In this document: one piece after another, positions 1-9,079 of the stretch | Layout of the letters: every line of letters begins with the position of its first letter | Position numbering within the stretch: the stretch's first letter is position 1 | DNA from: Yersinia mollaretii ATCC 43969 | Lineage (GTDB): Bacteria; Pseudomonadota; Gammaproteobacteria; Enterobacterales; Enterobacteriaceae | Length of the DNA: 64,000 bases | NCBI RefSeq assembly: GCF_013282725.1 | Contig: NZ_CP054043.1 | Coordinates: forward strand, 2,108,001-2,172,000 | Reading direction: 5' to 3' | Program-made: the position numbers and the translations under genes | Notes under the pieces: model-generated | What the model was told of the DNA's origin: nothing | Seen by the model: only the letters and a program-made list of their open reading frames with translations | Database searches by the model: none

Positions 1-60
1 TTTACTGATGGTGTTTGACCATGTCCGATTATTCGCGATGAGCTTTTCTATTTCTTTCAT
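1..60 (-). CDS. can: Carbonic anhydrase Can (beta class), N-terminal 20 codons only
   Basis: The reverse strand has an ATG at 60-58 followed by an open frame to the window edge that reads MKEIEKLIANNRTWSNTISK. This resembles the N-terminus of E. coli Can (MKDIDTLISNNALWS). In E. coli, can is divergent from yadG, which is the same arrangement as here. Can is a cytoplasmic zinc enzyme that interconverts CO2 and bicarbonate. Only the first 20 residues are inside the window, so no zinc ligands can be checked. The call rests on the short match plus synteny. Confidence 0.8.
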   Translation of the reverse strand, partial: MKEIEKLIANNRTWSNTISK

Positions 61-297
61 GAATGTAAATAGCCTGTAATGAACGGATTGCGATAGGATA
101 ATATACGGCAAGGATTAGGATTTTGAAATCGGAACTGTGGTTCCTTTGATTGCGCAATGTTATCAGCGTAACATCTTCTCGGTGTCTGTTTGGCTCCCTT
201 CTGCCACCTGTGACCTACCTCAACCAAGGTGGGTTAAGCAAGCCATGGATGTGCGGCGACACCCGAGATACCCATTGAATAAGGCTCTTTTTTACTT
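61..297. promoter_or_regulatory. Divergent can / yadG intergenic region
   Basis: This 237-bp spacer lies between two divergent starts and must hold both promoters. I see no repeat or convincing operator. A weak ribosome-binding sequence (aagg) precedes the yadG ATG. Nothing else is supported. Confidence 0.5.
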
Positions 298-1224
298 ATG
301 ACATATGCACTGGAAATATCGCAACTGACCAAAACCTATGCAGGTGGCGTTCAGGCACTGCGTGGCATTGATCTGAGCGTAGAAGCTGGCGATTTTTATG
401 CGCTGCTTGGGCCTAATGGTGCGGGTAAATCCACCACCATCGGCATTATCAGTTCATTAGTGAACAAAACATCGGGCAAAGTGACGGTCTTTGGCTACGA
501 CATCGATCAAGATATCGTGAATGCCAAACGCCAGCTCGGATTAGTGCCGCAGGAGTTCAACTTCAACCCGTTCGAAACGGTATTGCAGATTGTGATTACC
601 CAAGCGGGCTATTACGGTGTGACGCGACGTGAAGCTCTGCAACGCGCTGAAAAGTATCTCAGCCAGTTAGATTTGTGGGGCAAACGTAATGAGCGTGCTA
701 TCCGTTTGTCTGGCGGGATGAAGCGCCGCTTGATGATAGCGCGCGCCTTGATGCATGAACCTAAATTGCTAATCCTCGATGAGCCGACGGCGGGGGTGGA
801 TATAGAGTTACGCCGCTCGATGTGGGGCTTCCTGAAAGAGTTGAATGCGCAGGGGACCACCATCATTCTGACCACGCACTATCTGGAAGAAGCTGAAATG
901 CTGTGCCGCAATATCGGCATCATTCAGAATGGTGAGCTGGTCGAAAATACCACGATGAAACAGTTGCTTGGCAAGCTCGAATCCGAAACCTTTATTTTTG
1001 ATCTGGCGATTAAAAGCCCGCTACCTAAGCTGGAAGGCTATGGCTATCGTCTGACGGATACCTCGACGCTGGAAGTGGATGTCAAGCGTGAGCAGGGGCT
1101 AAATGGGTTATTCAGCCAACTGAACGCGCAGGGAATTCAGGTACAAAGTATGCGCAACAAGGCTAACCGTCTGGAAGAGCTATTTGTCACCTTGGTTAAT
1201 GGCAACGGGGGAGAGAAAGCATGA
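298..1224 (+). CDS. yadG: ABC-2 type exporter ATP-binding subunit YadG
   Basis: This is the cytoplasmic ATPase of a two-gene ABC exporter; it energises the membrane partner encoded next to it. The 308-residue protein has Walker A GPNGAGKST (about residues 38-46), the signature LSGG (about 137-140), Walker B LLILDEP (about 157-163) and the switch histidine in TTH (about 194). The C-terminal 80 residues are the usual accessory tail of the DrrA/CcmA-like group. Its TGA overlaps the yadH ATG by four bases, so the pair is translationally coupled. The substrate is unknown in E. coli as well, and the sequence gives no hint. Confidence 0.93.
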   Translation: MTYALEISQLTKTYAGGVQALRGIDLSVEAGDFYALLGPNGAGKSTTIGIISSLVNKTSGKVTVFGYDIDQDIVNAKRQLGLVPQEFNFNPFETVLQIVITQAGYYGVTRREALQRAEKYLSQLDLWGKRNERAIRLSGGMKRRLMIARALMHEPKLLILDEPTAGVDIELRRSMWGFLKELNAQGTTIILTTHYLEEAEMLCRNIGIIQNGELVENTTMKQLLGKLESETFIFDLAIKSPLPKLEGYGYRLTDTSTLEVDVKREQGLNGLFSQLNAQGIQVQSMRNKANRLEELFVTLVNGNGGEKA

Positions 1225-1991
1225 CCCGCCTGTATTGGGTAGCATTACAGAGTATTTGGATCAAAGAGATCACGCGTTTTGCCCGTATCTGGATTCAAAC
1301 ATTGGTGCCGCCAGTGATTACCATGTCGCTCTATTTCGTTATTTTCGGCAACCTGATTGGTTCCCGAATTGGTGATATGGGGGGCTTTGATTATATGCAG
1401 TTTATCGTGCCCGGCCTGATTATGATGGCGGTAATCACCAACTCTTATGCCAACGTGGCGGCCTCCTTCTTTGGTGCCAAATTCCAACGCAGCATTGAAG
1501 AGCTGCTGGTGGCTCCGGTGCCAACCCATATTGTGATTATCGGTTATGTCGGTGGCGGGGTGGCGCGTGGGATCTGTGTGGGCATTCTGGTTACGATCAT
1601 CTCACTGTTCTTTGTGCCACTGCATGTTCACTCTTGGTCAATGATTGCGCTGACCTTAATGCTGACGGCTATCGTCTTCTCCCTTGGCGGATTGTTAAAT
1701 GCAGTATTTGCCAAAACATTTGATGATATCAGTCTGGTACCGACCTTTGTGCTGACGCCATTGACCTATTTAGGCGGGGTATTTTACTCGCTATCGCTCC
1801 TGCCACCTTTCTGGCTGGCGGTATCGAAGCTTAACCCTATCGTCTATATGATCAGCGGGTTCCGTTATGGCTTCCTCGGCATTACCGATGTGCCACTGAC
1901 ATTGACCATTGGTGTGCTGGTGGTGTTTATTGCGGTATTTTATGCATGGGCTTGGTATTTGATTGAGCGGGGTCGCGGTCTGCGGACCTAA
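1221..1991 (+). CDS. yadH: ABC-2 type exporter permease YadH
   Basis: This 256-residue integral inner-membrane protein is the permease half of the YadGH exporter. It has about six hydrophobic segments typical of the ABC-2 membrane domain, starting near residue 25 (WIQTLVPPVITMSLYFVIF) and ending close to the C-terminus. The ABC-2 signature region PLTYLGGVFYSLSLLP lies near residues 180-195. The start codon overlaps the end of yadG (ATGA). An ERIC-type repeat begins right after the stop codon. The substrate is unknown. Confidence 0.92.
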   Translation: MTRLYWVALQSIWIKEITRFARIWIQTLVPPVITMSLYFVIFGNLIGSRIGDMGGFDYMQFIVPGLIMMAVITNSYANVAASFFGAKFQRSIEELLVAPVPTHIVIIGYVGGGVARGICVGILVTIISLFFVPLHVHSWSMIALTLMLTAIVFSLGGLLNAVFAKTFDDISLVPTFVLTPLTYLGGVFYSLSLLPPFWLAVSKLNPIVYMISGFRYGFLGITDVPLTLTIGVLVVFIAVFYAWAWYLIERGRGLRT

Positions 1992-2117
1992 ATACCCTTC
2001 GTCCTTGGCGCTACAGCGGTGTTGGCTGCGTTCACTTACCCGAATCACTGACTGATGTCGGTGATTCGGGATACATTTATTTGCCGCCTTGCTGTAACGT
2101 CAAATATAGTTTGGATG
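1992..2117. repeat. ERIC-type intergenic repeat (copy 1)
   Basis: This about 126-bp imperfect palindrome starts directly after the yadH stop. It has the ends ATACCCTTCGTCCTTGGCG and TGTAACGTCAAATATAG and a core with cccgaatcactgactgatgt. The same ends and core recur at 8842, 28900 and 47487. ERIC elements are non-coding miniature repeats frequent in Yersinia that fold into long hairpins in RNA. Boundaries are approximate. Confidence 0.75.
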
Positions 2118-2288
2118 TTGTTCGTGAATTAATCGTGAGCTAATTGTTGTGAATGCTGGAATTTAATCGTAATAAATAATGTCCCCGTCTAATATCGCCT
2201 TTCTCAACTCTAAGTGTCTCGTGCTATGCTGGCGCACCAGATTTTTCCCTTTTCAATTCAGCGCCGAATGCGCATAAGTAGAACGATA

Positions 2289-3596
2289 ATGTGGCATAAA
2301 AACAGAATAGCTATTGGGATGCTACTCGGTGTTGTCATGTCGGTAATGATACCGGCAACCCATGCAGATCTCTTGCCTGATGAATCGGCACTTGTCCCTA
2401 AATATATGGTTGCGCAACGTGATAGCGAAATATATTCGCTGGTCGGTGAGCGTGTCATTCCCGTCGGCGAGATAAAAGAAGATCAGCTTATTCAGGTTTC
2501 CCCTGCGGCGGCAGAATACTACGAATTTAAATTTGGTAACGGCATTGGCTTTATTGATAAAGACGACTTACACGATATCACTAAGGCACGAAAAACCAAC
2601 GATATTTTGGGTGACTTGAATAAGCCGTTACCGAATCAAAATATCCTGATCAAGCGGGAAACTGCGGTTTATCTCGCGCCAGATGTCGACAGCGAACAAT
2701 TTGCGACGCTGGTCGATAACCTGCGCTACCCGATTGTCGGTAAATTGAAAGACCGTTTAGGTAATACTTGGTATCAGGTCAATATTGGCGATCGCTTGGG
2801 ATATGTCAGCAGTGTTGATGCTGAAATAGATAACGGTATTCCTATCCTGACCTATCACCACATGTTGAAAAATGAAGAAAATAAACGTTTTCTGAATACC
2901 TCAACCACCACCTCTGATGCTGCCTTCAGTAATCAGATGACCTATCTCAAACAGACAGGTTACGACACCATTTCGCTCTATCAACTTGAAGGTTATATTA
3001 ATAACAAGATTAACCTACCGGCAAAAGTGGTGGTGCTGACCTTTGATGATGGCCTTAAATCAGTCCATCGCTATGCTTATCCGATTTTGAAAGAGAATGG
3101 TTTCCGCGCCACGGCGTTTATTATTTCATCGCGTATTAAGCGCCACCCGCAGAAATGGAATCCCGACTCACTACAGTTTATGAGTATTGCTGAACTGAAA
3201 GAGACTCAGGATGTATTTGATATTCAGTCTCATACCCACTTTTTGCACCGGACAGACAATAAACGTAACCCTATTTTATTGAGCCGCTCTTACCACAATA
3301 TTGTTTTTGATTTTGAACACTCACGCCGTGCATTATCGCAATTTAATCCGCATGTGATTTTTCTCTCATATCCCTTTGGCGGTTTTAACCAAACGGCAAT
3401 TGATGCAGCGAAAAATGCCGGTTTCCATTTAGCGGTCACCACCATGCAGGGCAAGGTCAAACCGGGCGATAACCCGTTTACATTGAAACGGCTCTATATT
3501 TTGCGTACTGACTCAATCCCGACCATGGCGGAACGCATTGCCAATGAACCCAGTCAGCCGCCCACCCCCGCACCCGCAGTGATGGAGTCGGATTAG
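2289..3596 (+). CDS. yadE: Secreted polysaccharide deacetylase family protein YadE
   Basis: This is a predicted periplasmic or outer-membrane-side carbohydrate esterase 4 (NodB-like) protein. From the ATG at 2289 it has 435 residues and begins with a signal peptide (about residues 1-26, ending near THA). Two SH3-like segments follow (about 40-180). The deacetylase domain carries TFDDG (about 251-255) with the metal and catalytic aspartates, and a SHTHFLH histidine motif near 314-320. Upstream in-frame ATG codons at 2214 and 2268 exist; 2289 was chosen because it puts the basic and hydrophobic signal sequence at the very N-terminus. The ribosome-binding site is weak for all three. The acyl-sugar substrate is unknown. 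The gene is convergent with panD. Confidence 0.85.
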   Translation: MWHKNRIAIGMLLGVVMSVMIPATHADLLPDESALVPKYMVAQRDSEIYSLVGERVIPVGEIKEDQLIQVSPAAAEYYEFKFGNGIGFIDKDDLHDITKARKTNDILGDLNKPLPNQNILIKRETAVYLAPDVDSEQFATLVDNLRYPIVGKLKDRLGNTWYQVNIGDRLGYVSSVDAEIDNGIPILTYHHMLKNEENKRFLNTSTTTSDAAFSNQMTYLKQTGYDTISLYQLEGYINNKINLPAKVVVLTFDDGLKSVHRYAYPILKENGFRATAFIISSRIKRHPQKWNPDSLQFMSIAELKETQDVFDIQSHTHFLHRTDNKRNPILLSRSYHNIVFDFEHSRRALSQFNPHVIFLSYPFGGFNQTAIDAAKNAGFHLAVTTMQGKVKPGDNPFTLKRLYILRTDSIPTMAERIANEPSQPPTPAPAVMESD

Positions 3597-3622
3597 TCGC
3601 TCGAGAGTGAGATGGTGAAATG

Positions 3623-3656
3623 AAAAATGGCGCTCGAATGAGACGCCATTTTTTTA
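3623..3656. terminator. Bidirectional terminator between yadE and panD
   Basis: The inverted repeat AATGGCG (3626-3632) and CGCCATT (3644-3650) has a short loop and is flanked by an A run on one side and T7 on the other. It can therefore terminate both the plus-strand yadE transcript and the minus-strand panD transcript. Confidence 0.85.
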
Positions 3657-3726
3657 TCTTATAAAATCAGTGAGTCAGGTGGGTGAACGTCGCTCACCCC
3701 CCTGCGACTTCAAGTAAGAAGGGGGG

Positions 3727-4107
3727 TTACGCAACCTGAACGGGCACGGCCTTCGCCTTGCGCTGTAACTGATTCTCACCTTCAAAATAGGCCACTTTTG
3801 GGTGATGCAGACGGGCATTGGCATCAGACATCTGCACATAAGAGCAGATAATCAGTTTGTCACCGACACAAGCACAGCGTGCAGCAGCCCCATTCACGGA
3901 GATAATTCGTGAGCCGCGCTCGGCGGCAATCGCATAAGTAGAGAAACGCTGACCATTATCAACGTTATAAATATCAATGGCTTCATATTCCAGAATGCCA
4001 GCAGCTTCCAGAAAATCCTGATCAATAGCGCAGGAACCTTCATAGTGCAAATCAGCTTGAGTGACTTTGACCCGATGCAGTTTGCCTTGCAACATAGTGC
4101 GTATCAT
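3727..4107 (-). CDS. panD: Aspartate 1-decarboxylase
   Basis: PanD makes beta-alanine from L-aspartate for pantothenate and coenzyme A synthesis, in the cytoplasm. The 126-residue proenzyme has the self-processing site Gly24-Ser25 in the motif YEGSC; the serine becomes the pyruvoyl cofactor. Tyr58 in the context [12 protein letters not shown] fits the family. Length equals that of E. coli PanD. The product feeds PanC, encoded about 4 kb downstream on the same strand. In E. coli the interval holds yadD; here it is occupied by an oppositely oriented efflux operon. Confidence 0.97.
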   Translation of the reverse strand: MIRTMLQGKLHRVKVTQADLHYEGSCAIDQDFLEAAGILEYEAIDIYNVDNGQRFSTYAIAAERGSRIISVNGAAARCACVGDKLIICSYVQMSDANARLHHPKVAYFEGENQLQRKAKAVPVQVA

Positions 4108-4416
4108 AACTCTTACCTTTGACCCCGATTAGCCTGGTACCAGATTCCATCGTCAACTGATCCCGAGAGAAGCGCCCAGTTTTGCTGATTTTATATCACT
4201 TGTCTATGATGATGCGATAGAGATGGTGGGGTTATTTATTTGAAAAATAATCGGCAAATAATTAACCTATAAACTAGCCTTATGTAAGATGATTATCTGG
4301 CGTAATAATAGCAATACAATGTTTAAGCATTGTTGGTGAAATGTTTATTTATTGTATTGATATTAATGACTGCAATTCAGGAAAAATCACTTAAGGACTG
4401 CCGAAGGGCTATTTTC
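4108..4416. promoter_or_regulatory. Divergent panD / ytcA-like intergenic region
   Basis: This 309-bp AT-rich spacer separates the panD start from the plus-strand efflux operon and should contain both promoters. An in-frame upstream extension of the ytcA frame back to 4330 exists but lacks a signal sequence. I see no clear operator or repeat. Confidence 0.45.
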
Positions 4417-4701
4417 ATGAAAAGACCGTACTTACCCTGCTGGGGTCGGGCTTCTATTCTTGCATTCAGCTGCCTGATATTACTCAGTGGTTGCACTCTA
4501 TCTCCCTCTCTCAACGTACTTGGCGCTTATTTCCCTGACTGGATGTTCTGCATTGTTGCGGGCGTTATTTTGACGCTAATTGTTCGTGGTGTGTTGATTC
4601 ACTATAAGCATGAGTCGTGGCTCAGCCCGTTAATGATCAGTTGGCCGACGTTAACCATACTGTTTTCAGTTTTGGCGTGGATTATGTTCTTTAACCACTA
4701 A
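4417..4701 (+). CDS. ytcA: YtcA-like small lipoprotein/membrane protein of an efflux operon
   Basis: From the ATG at 4417 this encodes 94 residues. The N-terminal signal ends in the lipobox LLSGC with lipidation cysteine about residue 26. Two hydrophobic segments follow (about 38-58 and 70-90). The core GCTLSPSLNVLGAYFPDW resembles E. coli YtcA, which is encoded just upstream of mdtNOP. The role of YtcA is not established; DUF1656-type small proteins accompany many HlyD-FUSC pumps. An in-frame start at 4330 would bury the signal sequence, so it was rejected. The mdtN-like gene begins 15 bases after the stop. Confidence 0.8.
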   Translation: MKRPYLPCWGRASILAFSCLILLSGCTLSPSLNVLGAYFPDWMFCIVAGVILTLIVRGVLIHYKHESWLSPLMISWPTLTILFSVLAWIMFFNH

Positions 4702-4716
4702 TGCCAGGAGGAAACC

Positions 4717-5787
4717 ATGGCAAATAAGCCGGAAAAAACATCTCACCGGCGTGGGATAGTGATCATTTTAGTCTTGCTAACGTTGATATTAGGCATCTAC
4801 GTCATTTTGCGTATGGATACCTCCCCCACCACTGATGATGCTTACGCCTATACCGATACCATTTCTGTCACGCCAGAAGTCAGCGGACGCATTGTTGCGA
4901 TGAATGTGCGAGATAATCAGGCAGTAAAACAGGGGGATATTTTGTTCCGCATTGATGAGCGCAGCTATCAGGATAATCTGGCCAAAGCAGAAGGGGCGTT
5001 GGCCGCATTGGAAGAGGAGATCGTCCTGAAGCAGCGCGGTGTGACCGAACAGAGCTACGATGCGCAAGCGGCGGAAGATACCGTGCGCAAGGCGGAAGCG
5101 GCGCAAAGATTAGCGGCGCAAACCTTAAACCGCCAACAGGCACTTTTTGCTCGCGGCTTTATTTCGGCACAAGCCGTTGATAATGCACGGGACAATTTGC
5201 AAAGTGCCAATGATGCCTTGGCATCGGCTCGCGCCCAGGCGAAAGGGGAGTCCGTCGGTGTTGGCAGTATTGCTGCGCTGGTGGCGAAGAAAAAGGTGAT
5301 GGCTGCTGATCTGGCCCTAGCCAAATTAGATGTGGAGCACACCTTGGTTCGTGCGCCCTTTGATGGCCGGGTGATTGGGCTATCCACCACCGTGGGGCAA
5401 TTTGTCTCGGCGGGCCAACAGGTCTTTACACTGGCGGATAATAAAAACTGGTTTGTGGTGGCTAACTTCCGCGAATCACAGCTCGAACAACTGCAACCGG
5501 GCCAGAAAGCCAAAGTCTATTTGATGGCAAATACCCGGCGTGTCTTTGATGCACAAGTTGAATCAGTTGGCTATGGCGTGGTGCCAACCGAAGGGGGGAT
5601 CTCATCAGATGGCGGATTGCCGCAGGTTGAGCGCTCACTGAACTGGGTTCGGGTCGCGCAACGTTTTCCTGTGCGCATCAAAGTGACGGATCCTGATGGG
5701 GAGCTGTTCCGTATTGGGGCGTCGGCGGTTGCCGTGGTGCTGCCAGAGAGTCAAACGGAGCAGTCAACTGATGGAGTCAAACCGTGA
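4717..5787 (+). CDS. mdtN: HlyD-family membrane fusion protein (MdtN-like)
   Basis: This is the periplasmic adaptor of an efflux pump. The 356-residue protein has one N-terminal transmembrane anchor (about residues 14-31) and a biotinyl/lipoyl-like half (ISVTPEVSGRIVAMNVRDNQ, about 49-68). An alpha-helical hairpin rich in Ala, Gln and Glu follows (about 85-190). The second lipoyl half and beta barrel begin at RAPFDGRVIGLSTTVGQFV (about 210-230). A strong AGGAGG ribosome-binding site precedes the start. The stop overlaps the next gene by four bases. The order ytcA-mdtN-mdtO matches the E. coli ytcA-mdtNOP operon, but no outer-membrane factor (mdtP) follows. The substrate cannot be told from sequence; related pumps export aromatic compounds. 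Confidence 0.85.
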   Translation: MANKPEKTSHRRGIVIILVLLTLILGIYVILRMDTSPTTDDAYAYTDTISVTPEVSGRIVAMNVRDNQAVKQGDILFRIDERSYQDNLAKAEGALAALEEEIVLKQRGVTEQSYDAQAAEDTVRKAEAAQRLAAQTLNRQQALFARGFISAQAVDNARDNLQSANDALASARAQAKGESVGVGSIAALVAKKKVMAADLALAKLDVEHTLVRAPFDGRVIGLSTTVGQFVSAGQQVFTLADNKNWFVVANFRESQLEQLQPGQKAKVYLMANTRRVFDAQVESVGYGVVPTEGGISSDGGLPQVERSLNWVRVAQRFPVRIKVTDPDGELFRIGASAVAVVLPESQTEQSTDGVKP

Positions 5788-7925
5788 ATACGTCGGCCAC
5801 TCGAGGCCATTCACTCCAGCGATTATGGGCCTTCTGGCGGGCTGAGCTGGCTCCTTACCCTTATCGCAGCAATTTAGTGCTGCGCTTGCTGCTCACCAGC
5901 TCATTGGTGCTGGTCACGACCATGAGTCTGCGCATTCCCATGGCGGATATCGCGCTGTTTTCAGTGTTTATTGCCACCAAAGAGAACTCGGTACTCAGCC
6001 GTCAGACCAGCTTGGGCGCATTGGTGGCGCTGGTGTTAATGGCAGTGCTGGCCTTACTGCTGATGAAGTTCACTATCGATATGCCATTGGTGCGGATCGT
6101 CTGCGCTTCATTGCTCTGTTTTGGTGGCTTATGGCTAATGCGCGTATTTCGCTTTGGGGCGCTATTTAACCTGATCGCCATGCTGATTCTCTTTATCCAG
6201 AGCTGGGCCGATAGCAACGTCAGCCCGGAGTACCTGACCCACACGATTTTGTGGATCTGGGCAGTAATGAGCTATGGCGTGGTGGTTTCTCTGACGGTGA
6301 ATACGCTGCTGTTGCCGCGTGAACCCGAGCAGGCACTGCTAGAGCAGGTTGATGTGTTACTGACATCAACCCGCGAGCAGCTTGCGGCGCTACTCGATAG
6401 CCACCACAAAGTCCCGAGGTTGGAGAACGAAGCGGTTGAGCGAGCGATTCTGGTGCTCTATGAAATGCTGCGTTTTGCCTCGTTCAAAGATAACTCATTT
6501 CAACAAAAAGAGATTAACCATCAGCAGCGCTTAAGTGCGGTTGGCCGCCTGTTTGCGGCAGCGAGTCAGTTGAGCCGAGTCTCACATTTGCCCCTTAGCG
6601 CGGCAGGGCGGGAGCTAGTCGCGAAGCTAGACATTGAAATCGCCTCATTTGCGCAGGCAATGCAACAGCATCAGCCGTACAAATTATCCGATGCTCCTTT
6701 CGACTTCAGTGTCATTCCCTTAGCGGAGCGCAGTGCATTGTTGGATATGCACCATGCGCTGGTGACGCTGAGCTGGGATCGGGAGTTACTGCCCGCAGAA
6801 GCCGTGGAGCCGGAGCCGCCGCTATTCGCCCCTGATACTTTCACCAATCCGGTTTATGTCCGTTTTGCGCTGAAAACCGTGTTGGCCTCGCTCATCTGTT
6901 ATATCACTCTGACCACGTTACAGTGGTCGAGCATCCACACCGCCATGCTGACGACCATGTTAATTGCCCTGCCCAGTCTGGGGGCATCGACCCACAAAGG
7001 GTTGCTGCGGGTGTTGGGAGCACTGGTGGGCAGTTTGCTGGCGCTGCTGGCGATGGTTTTTGTGATGCCTCATATCACTGGCATCATTGGGCTACTGATG
7101 ATGACCCTGCCAGTGATCGCGGTCGGGGCCTGGATCATGGCGGGATCGGAGCGGACCAGCTATGCCGGAATGCAGTTGATCTTCACCTATGCAATCGCGC
7201 TGTTGGCGGATTTCGGCCCCACCACTGATCTGATGGAGATCCGCAACCGACTGATCGGTATCCTATTTGGGGTGATCGTCACCACCTTGATCCATACCCT
7301 GATTTGGCCGGAGCGGGCGGGCAATAGCTTGCGCCAGAGCAGTGTAGGCGTGTTAAGAGGCATGGCGGACCTGTTTAGTGTGCCGCGCGATATCCCGGTA
7401 CAGCAGCAGTTGAGCCAGTTGGAAGTCAGGCAATTGAAGGTCTGGCTGGCGATCAGTCAGAGCCAGAATATCCTGTCTGACTTGCTACTGGAGCCGGGTT
7501 GGCATCGCGGGAAACGTGAGTTACTCGGCTTCCATGCTCAGATGATGCTCGATCAACTGCGTGAACTCTTTATTGCCATCAATCACTTGCAAGCAGTCTT
7601 CCTGCATAAGCAGCACACTCTCACCCCTGAGCAGGCTCAGGCTGTTGACCATTATGGTCAGCAGATTGCGGCGATACTGAATCAACGGGCGCAGCGGCTG
7701 ACCTCTAGCGAGTCAATTGAGGAGCCACCACTGGCGCTACCCAATATTGCACCGCTACTGGCGCTCTATTCACAAGGTGGCAAAACCCAGCATGATGTAT
7801 TGGTTATGGCTATACAACAGGTACAAAGCAGCTTACAGGCGCTCGCGCAGTGGGAGGGAGATATCGACAGTGTCGCGAATAGCCCTGTGGCAATACAGCT
7901 TGAGAAAGGGATATCGGAGGGATAA
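5784..7925 (+). CDS. mdtO: FUSC-family inner-membrane efflux protein (MdtO-like)
   Basis: This is the predicted inner-membrane component of an aromatic-acid or drug exporter partnering the adjacent MdtN-like protein. The 713-residue protein has two blocks of membrane helices (about residues 30-185 and 360-510), each followed by a large soluble helical domain, which is the duplicated FUSC layout. Its length is close to that of E. coli MdtO (683). The start overlaps mdtN by four bases. No mdtP-like outer-membrane channel is present between its stop and panC, so the pump must use a channel encoded elsewhere, such as TolC. Confidence 0.85.
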   Translation: MNTSATRGHSLQRLWAFWRAELAPYPYRSNLVLRLLLTSSLVLVTTMSLRIPMADIALFSVFIATKENSVLSRQTSLGALVALVLMAVLALLLMKFTIDMPLVRIVCASLLCFGGLWLMRVFRFGALFNLIAMLILFIQSWADSNVSPEYLTHTILWIWAVMSYGVVVSLTVNTLLLPREPEQALLEQVDVLLTSTREQLAALLDSHHKVPRLENEAVERAILVLYEMLRFASFKDNSFQQKEINHQQRLSAVGRLFAAASQLSRVSHLPLSAAGRELVAKLDIEIASFAQAMQQHQPYKLSDAPFDFSVIPLAERSALLDMHHALVTLSWDRELLPAEAVEPEPPLFAPDTFTNPVYVRFALKTVLASLICYITLTTLQWSSIHTAMLTTMLIALPSLGASTHKGLLRVLGALVGSLLALLAMVFVMPHITGIIGLLMMTLPVIAVGAWIMAGSERTSYAGMQLIFTYAIALLADFGPTTDLMEIRNRLIGILFGVIVTTLIHTLIWPERAGNSLRQSSVGVLRGMADLFSVPRDIPVQQQLSQLEVRQLKVWLAISQSQNILSDLLLEPGWHRGKRELLGFHAQMMLDQLRELFIAINHLQAVFLHKQHTLTPEQAQAVDHYGQQIAAILNQRAQRLTSSESIEEPPLALPNIAPLLALYSQGGKTQHDVLVMAIQQVQSSLQALAQWEGDIDSVANSPVAIQLEKGISEG

Positions 7926-7932
7926 AGCGGGC

Positions 7933-7968
7933 TGCGGTGAAGACGGTACACTACCGGCATTCACCGCA
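7933..7968. terminator. Terminator-like hairpin between mdtO-like gene and panC
   Basis: The perfect 8-bp inverted repeat TGCGGTGA (7933-7940) and TCACCGCA (7961-7968) sits between two convergent genes. There is no T run on either side, so intrinsic termination is uncertain. Confidence 0.4.
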
Positions 7969-7975
7969 ATTAAGG

Positions 7976-8830
7976 TTAGTTGCGCAGGTCAACCTGTTGG
8001 TTATCGATCAAGCGGGCTTTACCCAGCCAAGCCGCCATCAGAATTACCGCTTGCTTGCTGTCCACCGTCAGGGGTTGCAAGGTGTCGGCATCGCGGATAA
8101 ACAGCTCATCCGGCGTAAAACCGGCGCTGCGTAACTGCTCTGCGGCGTCGGCCAGCAAATCATCAATCTGCCGTTCACCTAAGGTCAACTTCTCGGCCAG
8201 TGCCTGCATGATCTTATGGAGCTGCGGCGCAATCTTGCGCTCTTCCGCCGTCAGATAACCATTGCGGGAACTCAGTGCTAGCCCATCTTTAGCACGGACA
8301 ATCGGCACGCCAACAATATTGATGTCATAGCCCATATCCGCCACCATTTTGCGGATCAACGCCAACTGCTGATAATCTTTTTCGCCAAAACAGGCCACAT
8401 CCGGCTGAACCAAATTGAACAATTTGCTCACGATGGTGGAGACGCCACGGAAATGACCGGGGCGGCTGGCACCTTCCAAAATGGTCGACAGCGCAGGAAC
8501 CTCAACATAGGTCTGGCTTTCCAACCCAGCGGGATAGATATCATTCGCTGCGGGGGCGAACACCAAATCAACGCCGTGGCGGGTCAACTTCTCGCAATCT
8601 TCCTGCAAAGTGCGCGGGTAGTGGGCCAAATCATCTGGGCGTTCAAATTGCAGTGGATTGACAAAAATAGTCACTACCACGACATCTGCGCGGGTTTTGG
8701 CATCTTCCACCAAGGTCATATGCCCTTCGTGCAGATTGCCCATGGTCGGCACCAATGCAACGCGCTTACCTTCTTGACGCCAGCGGCGAATTTGCTGGCG
8801 TAATAGGGGCAGAGTTTCAATAATTAGCAT
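7976..8830 (-). CDS. panC: Pantothenate synthetase (pantoate-beta-alanine ligase)
   Basis: PanC condenses pantoate with beta-alanine using ATP to form pantothenate. The 284-residue protein starts [10 protein letters not shown], as in E. coli. It carries the HIGH-like motif GNLHEGHM (His34 and His37), the GEKDYQQL segment (about 149-156) and the KMSKS-like SSRNGYL (about 187-193). The start at 8830 is preceded by GGAGGA; an upstream in-frame ATG at 8854 lies inside a repeat and was rejected. It is downstream of panB on the same strand. The 249-bp gap is nearly filled by a long ERIC element that ends two bases before the ribosome-binding site. Confidence 0.97.
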   Translation of the reverse strand: MLIIETLPLLRQQIRRWRQEGKRVALVPTMGNLHEGHMTLVEDAKTRADVVVVTIFVNPLQFERPDDLAHYPRTLQEDCEKLTRHGVDLVFAPAANDIYPAGLESQTYVEVPALSTILEGASRPGHFRGVSTIVSKLFNLVQPDVACFGEKDYQQLALIRKMVADMGYDINIVGVPIVRAKDGLALSSRNGYLTAEERKIAPQLHKIMQALAEKLTLGERQIDDLLADAAEQLRSAGFTPDELFIRDADTLQPLTVDSKQAVILMAAWLGKARLIDNQQVDLRN

Positions 8831-8841
8831 TCTTTCCTCCA

Positions 8842-9042
8842 GTATACCCGTCATCTTTCAAGTTGCAGGTGTGTTGGCTGCACTCGCTAACCCGAATCAC
8901 TTACTCATGTAAGCTCATCGGGATTAATGAGCCTCATCCTTGAGGCTCACCCTGTGGGCTAGCATAAATGCTGTTCAAATCGGTTCCCGACCGATTTGTT
9001 TCTTGCTTGCCGCCTTCCTGCACCTCGAAATCTATAGGGTAT
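8842..9042. repeat. Long ERIC-type repeat with internal insertion (copy 2), panB-panC spacer
   Basis: The left end TATACCCGTCATCTTTCAAG and the right end CACCTCGAAATCTATAGGGT are inverted relatives of each other. The core aatcacttactcatgtaagc matches the other copies in this window. About 75 bp near 8926-9000 is absent from the other copies and includes its own hairpins (gagcctcatccttgaggctc and cggttcccgaccg). Long ERIC variants with an insertion are known in Yersinia, to my recollection. The element lies inside the panB-panC transcription unit. Confidence 0.78.
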
Positions 9043-9079
9043 AAATAGGGTGTAATAGCAATATTTAATCAGTAAAAGT

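Noticed and set aside
8855..9079. Coding frame in the panB-panC spacer
   Set aside because: The reading belongs to ERIC sequence and has no family match.
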